Shown: one piece after another, positions 60,715-64,000 of the stretch
Numbering within the stretch: the stretch's first letter is position 1
Layout: each line of letters opens with the position of its first letter
From: Isoetes taiwanensis
Lineage: Eukaryota; Streptophyta; Lycopodiopsida; Isoetales; Isoetaceae
Direction: 5' to 3'
NCBI GenBank assembly: GCA_021234155.1
Contig: JAJEKV010000386.1
Location: forward strand, 117,931 to 181,930
Length of the DNA: 64,000 bases
Made by a program: the position numbers and the translations under genes
The notes under the pieces: generated by a model
Seen by the model: the letters and a program-made list of their open reading frames with translations, nothing else
What the model was told of the DNA's origin: nothing
The model's database searches: none

Positions 60715-61270
60715 TCGCGAGAGAAGGCCTATTCTCGACTTGTGAGTGGGAAAAGCCTTAGACAAGACCCAAATCTCCCCTCCACTTCGGGTTTAGGCTC
60801 TTTAGTTAACCTTGCGGCCTACTCTCGACTGTTGAGTCGAGAAAGCCAACACTTAGACTATAGACTAGATCCCTTCTCCCCCCTCTCAAGAGGGGAGTGG
60901 CTTAGTCTGGGTGAAGGCATTCCCGACTGGCGAGTCGCGAATGCCACACTGAAGCCAAGACCCGCACCTCTCCCACTATACAAAGGGATCCCAACTACTC
61001 ATCCAACATCCTCCCTTTACTATACCAGCCCTCTCTTTACCACACTTGCCCATGCTCAAGAGTGCATTCTCTCTCGTGTCGCGGGTGCCTCTACCCAGTC
61101 TGGGCCACTCTCCTTCGAACCACATCCTTTGAATTTTATATAAGGGGAGTGGCCTAGTTTGGGTGGAGGCCTCTGTGATTAGAGACTCAGAAAAGCATTC
61201 GTAAGCAAAATACAGAGATCAAGGGGGCTTTCTTGACTCGCAAGTCAAGAAGGCCTATTCTCAACTCGCG
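60715..61270 (+). repeat. Cluster of diverged hairpin repeats
   Basis: Stem-loops of the form TTCTYGACT-NNNN-AGTCRAGAA recur at about 60727-60755 (imperfect), 60822-60850, 60925-60957 and 61228-61258. The first three are about 100 bp apart, each followed by a related AGACAAGACCC/TCTCCCC segment, so this is a degenerate tandem repeat. A 133-codon ORF (60742-61143) spans it but looks incidental. Confidence 0.6.
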
Positions 61271-61274
61271 TCCC

Positions 61275-63340
61275 TAAAAATTGAAAATTTTCTCCCCTTG
61301 AGCCACATATTAGATCTTTGAAGGGCTTTCAAGTCCCTTGCTACCTAGGGAGCCGACATAACAATAGTCCATGGGGTTTCACTAATTGTAGAGCCAAAAT
61401 CTGTCCTTGCCTGCTAGTAAAGAGCACCCCTCAAGTTATGAAACAAAAATTGTGAAGATAATAACCTCCCATCTAAGTGGCCTAAATACAATGAATAATG
61501 GTCCTTCATTCTTCTCTTCTTCTTTAATATATTTTCTACGTCTATGGCTGATTTCCATTACCCGACCCTTGAAGTGTGTTGCTATTAGCTCCAACATTAC
61601 TCATCAACTGTACACCTGATACATCATATACAATTAGCCCTTTGTTTGTGAGCTATAACAAATTTTTTTATTCCGTAGGGTCACCAAATAACTTAATCCT
61701 TCAGATATTCTTTAACCCTCTTGTGGTCTTCTAAGCCACTATTATATGTCGTATGCTATAACAGTCTATGTTCCAAGGTTACAACTATGCATTCAAATTC
61801 CCCTAGGTCTTTTAATCGCATAATATTGGGGTTTATGATTTAACGTCGTCATAGACCTCAGAACTATTAGTCATTAGGTGTTTTGTCATGATGTCATGCC
61901 ATTGTTGTGGCATCACAAATGACTTGGCATATTTATATAAGCCATATAATCATGTCATAATTTAGAGAGTGAGCCTTCTTGAGAATGGTAAAATAGTTAG
62001 AGTCATCAGGGTGCCTGCTTGGTGCTTTATAATTCTTCCTAAATACCCAAGTCTAGTATAACCCGTGCGGTTATTTTTTCAACAACCCTGACTTATATTG
62101 ACGTTCTAGTCCTATGTGTTCTAAATTATGACCGTGTAACCCATTGGGTTCAACCAAGACATATGCCTAGACATATGTTTGATGTCTAGCCTTTAGTGTC
62201 TATGCAAGACATATTTCACCACCCAACCAGGATTATACTATAGAACCATGCAACCCCGCCATCTTGAGCTTTATTCTGTTGTCCGTTGCCATTTATTTAA
62301 AATGCCAACTACAACATCCTACGTTCATATTCACTCGATTGTATATTTGTCTGCACATTTTCGAGGGACTCCAAACCCTTCAGTGCTAAGCTTGAGGTTC
62401 GCTTGTCCTTCTTTCCATGTCACTCCATAGATTACTCAACCAAATTGAATACTGTACATATGCACTGTATGTATTGCTTTAACTTAGTTAAAGCGTAACC
62501 TTAGTAGTTTCCCTGGAACAAAATCCATTGCCAATGTGCAATTATAATGTGGTTAAACCGCTGACTTGCCAAAATAATAACGTCCCACTCTATATTGGAA
62601 TTGCATAGGGTGCCTAAATTTTATTAGGTTCCCAAGGTGATTCCACCATTCCTTTAGTGCCTTATGGTATTTTCATTATGTAGATATCAACCCTGTCTTT
62701 TCACAATTAACTTGTTACTTTCATAGATTTTGGTGCATGATGGGAGATATTGTTTTTATGGCTTGGGAAAAAAATAAAAATTCAAGACACATTGACAAGT
62801 TCATGAATAATATATAAACCATTAAATATAGATCTCCCCTAACACACCAAAACGATTTTCATCGATGTTGCATCAATGGAGAGACTGAAGATACACGTCT
62901 AAGGGAATCCACAAACAACTTGCAGTAGTGCTAGTGCGTGCAAGATGGTGAAAATGAAATAGATATTGTATAGCCTCTCATGCAATAAGCAATCCTCTGA
63001 GAAATGGAGAAGCATTTGAATATGTTAATGGGCAAAACAGAGCCCAAGGGAGAAGTGGCCTAATAAAAGAGATGCATATTTGCAAAGGCCGATAAGCATG
63101 ACAGAATCTTGGAAACTCACCACATTATTCAAAATTCTCCAAATAAATTTTGAAATCATCAATTTGCTCTACAAAAGAAAATTGATCATCCCAAGGCTGC
63201 CAAAATGCTTTGGCAACATGCACTTCATCCATTTGACTTTGACATCAGTGCCATCCCCCCTCCCCCAAATGAAGCTCTTGACAACCCTGATAATGAGCTG
63301 TACTTTAACAATTTCACCATGACGCCCTATTACCTTGCTA
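61275..63340. other. AT-rich DNA, nothing recognised
   Basis: Only short ORFs without motifs and no clear repeat. Confidence 0.4.
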
Positions 63341-63342
63341 TC

Positions 63343-64000
63343 TTATTTGTATAAGATCTGCTGTTGATCCTGATTCTGCTTGGCAAGCTCCTCTACTTGC
63401 CGTTGCTGCTTGGCCCGCTCAGCATCTTGTTGTGCGGCATGGGCAGATGCCATGCGCTCTTCCACCTCAGCGAGGCATCGGGCAGTAACCCTCCGTAGTA
63501 GCTCTGCATGATAGCTGTCCGGCCTAGCTTGCATATCCATCTGGATAGCTAGTTGGTCCACCGAAAGGTAGGACAGAACCTCACCCCAGCGAAAGCTTTA
63601 GGTGGCCTCGTCATACTGGTAGGGAGGGAGGTCGAAGGGTTTGCCTGCTATGATGACTCGCCCATCTCCCAAAATAGACATATTCGAACTCCCGGACCTT
63701 CGAATCTCCCCTCTCCATCTCCCAGGTATCATCCTCTCGGGTAAGTTCTCTGATTCTATCGGCCTCCATCCGAATGGCTTCTTCCTCGGGAACTTCTACA
63801 CATGAGGGCGCATAGAACTTAACTAGCATCAGAACTTGGTCAGGCTGTTTGACCAAAATGTAAGGTTGCCTGAGGAAATTAAGTTTTAACAGAAAGTGCT
63901 CGGACAAGTGAAAGATGGGGTAAGGAATTCTATGCCCAGCGACGAAGCATTGCACGAGCTCAATCAAGAGTAGCTCCACTTTAGCAGGGTCGCTAGCGAG
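63343..64000 (-). pseudogene. Partial unrecognised ORF with coiled-coil end
   Basis: The open frame at the right edge runs to 63611 and includes VKQPDQVLMLVKFYAPS, an acidic EVPEEEAIRMEADRIRELTR stretch and FEYVYFGRW. A second frame (63561-63343) continues with an Ala/Gln/Glu-rich, strongly helical segment (RCLAEVEERMASAHAAQQDA, ERAKQQRQVEELAKQNQDQQ). Together they look like one protein with a frameshift near 63600. It may be a gag-like or host protein; unrecognised, and its 5' end is outside the window. Confidence 0.35.

Noticed and set aside
1-64000. CRISPR arrays, bacterial operons, rRNA genes
   Set aside because: The repeats are long tandem transposon units without spacer structure; no rRNA sequence seen; content is clearly eukaryotic.

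Overview
The window is eukaryotic and almost entirely transposable-element DNA. It points to a land plant with a large, repeat-rich, heavily methylated genome; a fern, lycophyte or gymnosperm would fit, but the species cannot be fixed. Reasons: a primer-binding site for plant initiator tRNA-Met, Ty3/gypsy gag and protease of plant type, LINE remnants, tRNA-like SINE heads, AT-rich spacers, and copy-to-copy differences clustered at CAG/CTG (CHG) sites. No intact host gene was found.

Region 1 (1-23863) is a head-to-tail array of a Penelope-like element (PLE) read on the minus strand: three full units of about 7.4 kb (23863-16451, 16450-9080, 9079-1706) and the start of a fourth (1705-1). Read 5' to 3', a unit has a small AT-hook ORF, a TATA-type promoter, a long ORF1 with a second AT-hook-like motif, a linker with the CxC motif of the Naiad/Chlamys PLE clade, a PLE/telomerase-type reverse transcriptase with a YMDD active site, and a 3' end with a strong hairpin and a TA-rich tract. 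No GIY-YIG endonuclease was seen. The RT core is open only in the 9079-1706 unit.

Region 2 (24072-33536) is a second tandem array, two units of about 4.7 kb in the same orientation. It codes for almost nothing but ends in a short PLE-like thumb tail, a 3' hairpin and the same TATA motif, so it looks like a non-autonomous PLE derivative.

Region 3 (33537-35560) is a duplicated AT-rich block with dense TTCTAGAA palindromes and AATCTAAGGG-type repeats.

Region 4 (35543-39773, minus) and region 6 (49187-55936, plus) are two broken, oppositely oriented LTR retroelements of one family. Region 4 keeps a 5' LTR, PBS, an acidic/basic ORF, a diverged histone H3 fold and a second ORF. Region 6 keeps two H3-like modules, two copies of the same second ORF, gypsy gag, zinc knuckle, protease, a truncated RT, polypurine tract and 3' LTR. 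Together they suggest a Ty3/gypsy lineage carrying a histone H3-fold ORF upstream of gag. This is the most unusual content of the window.

Region 5 (39774-49080) holds degenerate ORFs, a 27-bp coding minisatellite, a GC-rich non-LTR-type remnant ending in UUCG hairpins and a TTCC tract, a foldback repeat with a tRNA-like head, and a short LINE RT relic. Region 7 (55937-64000) holds a 5'-truncated LINE on the minus strand, a cluster of covarying hairpins near 60.7-61.3 kb, and a partial coiled-coil ORF running off the right edge.
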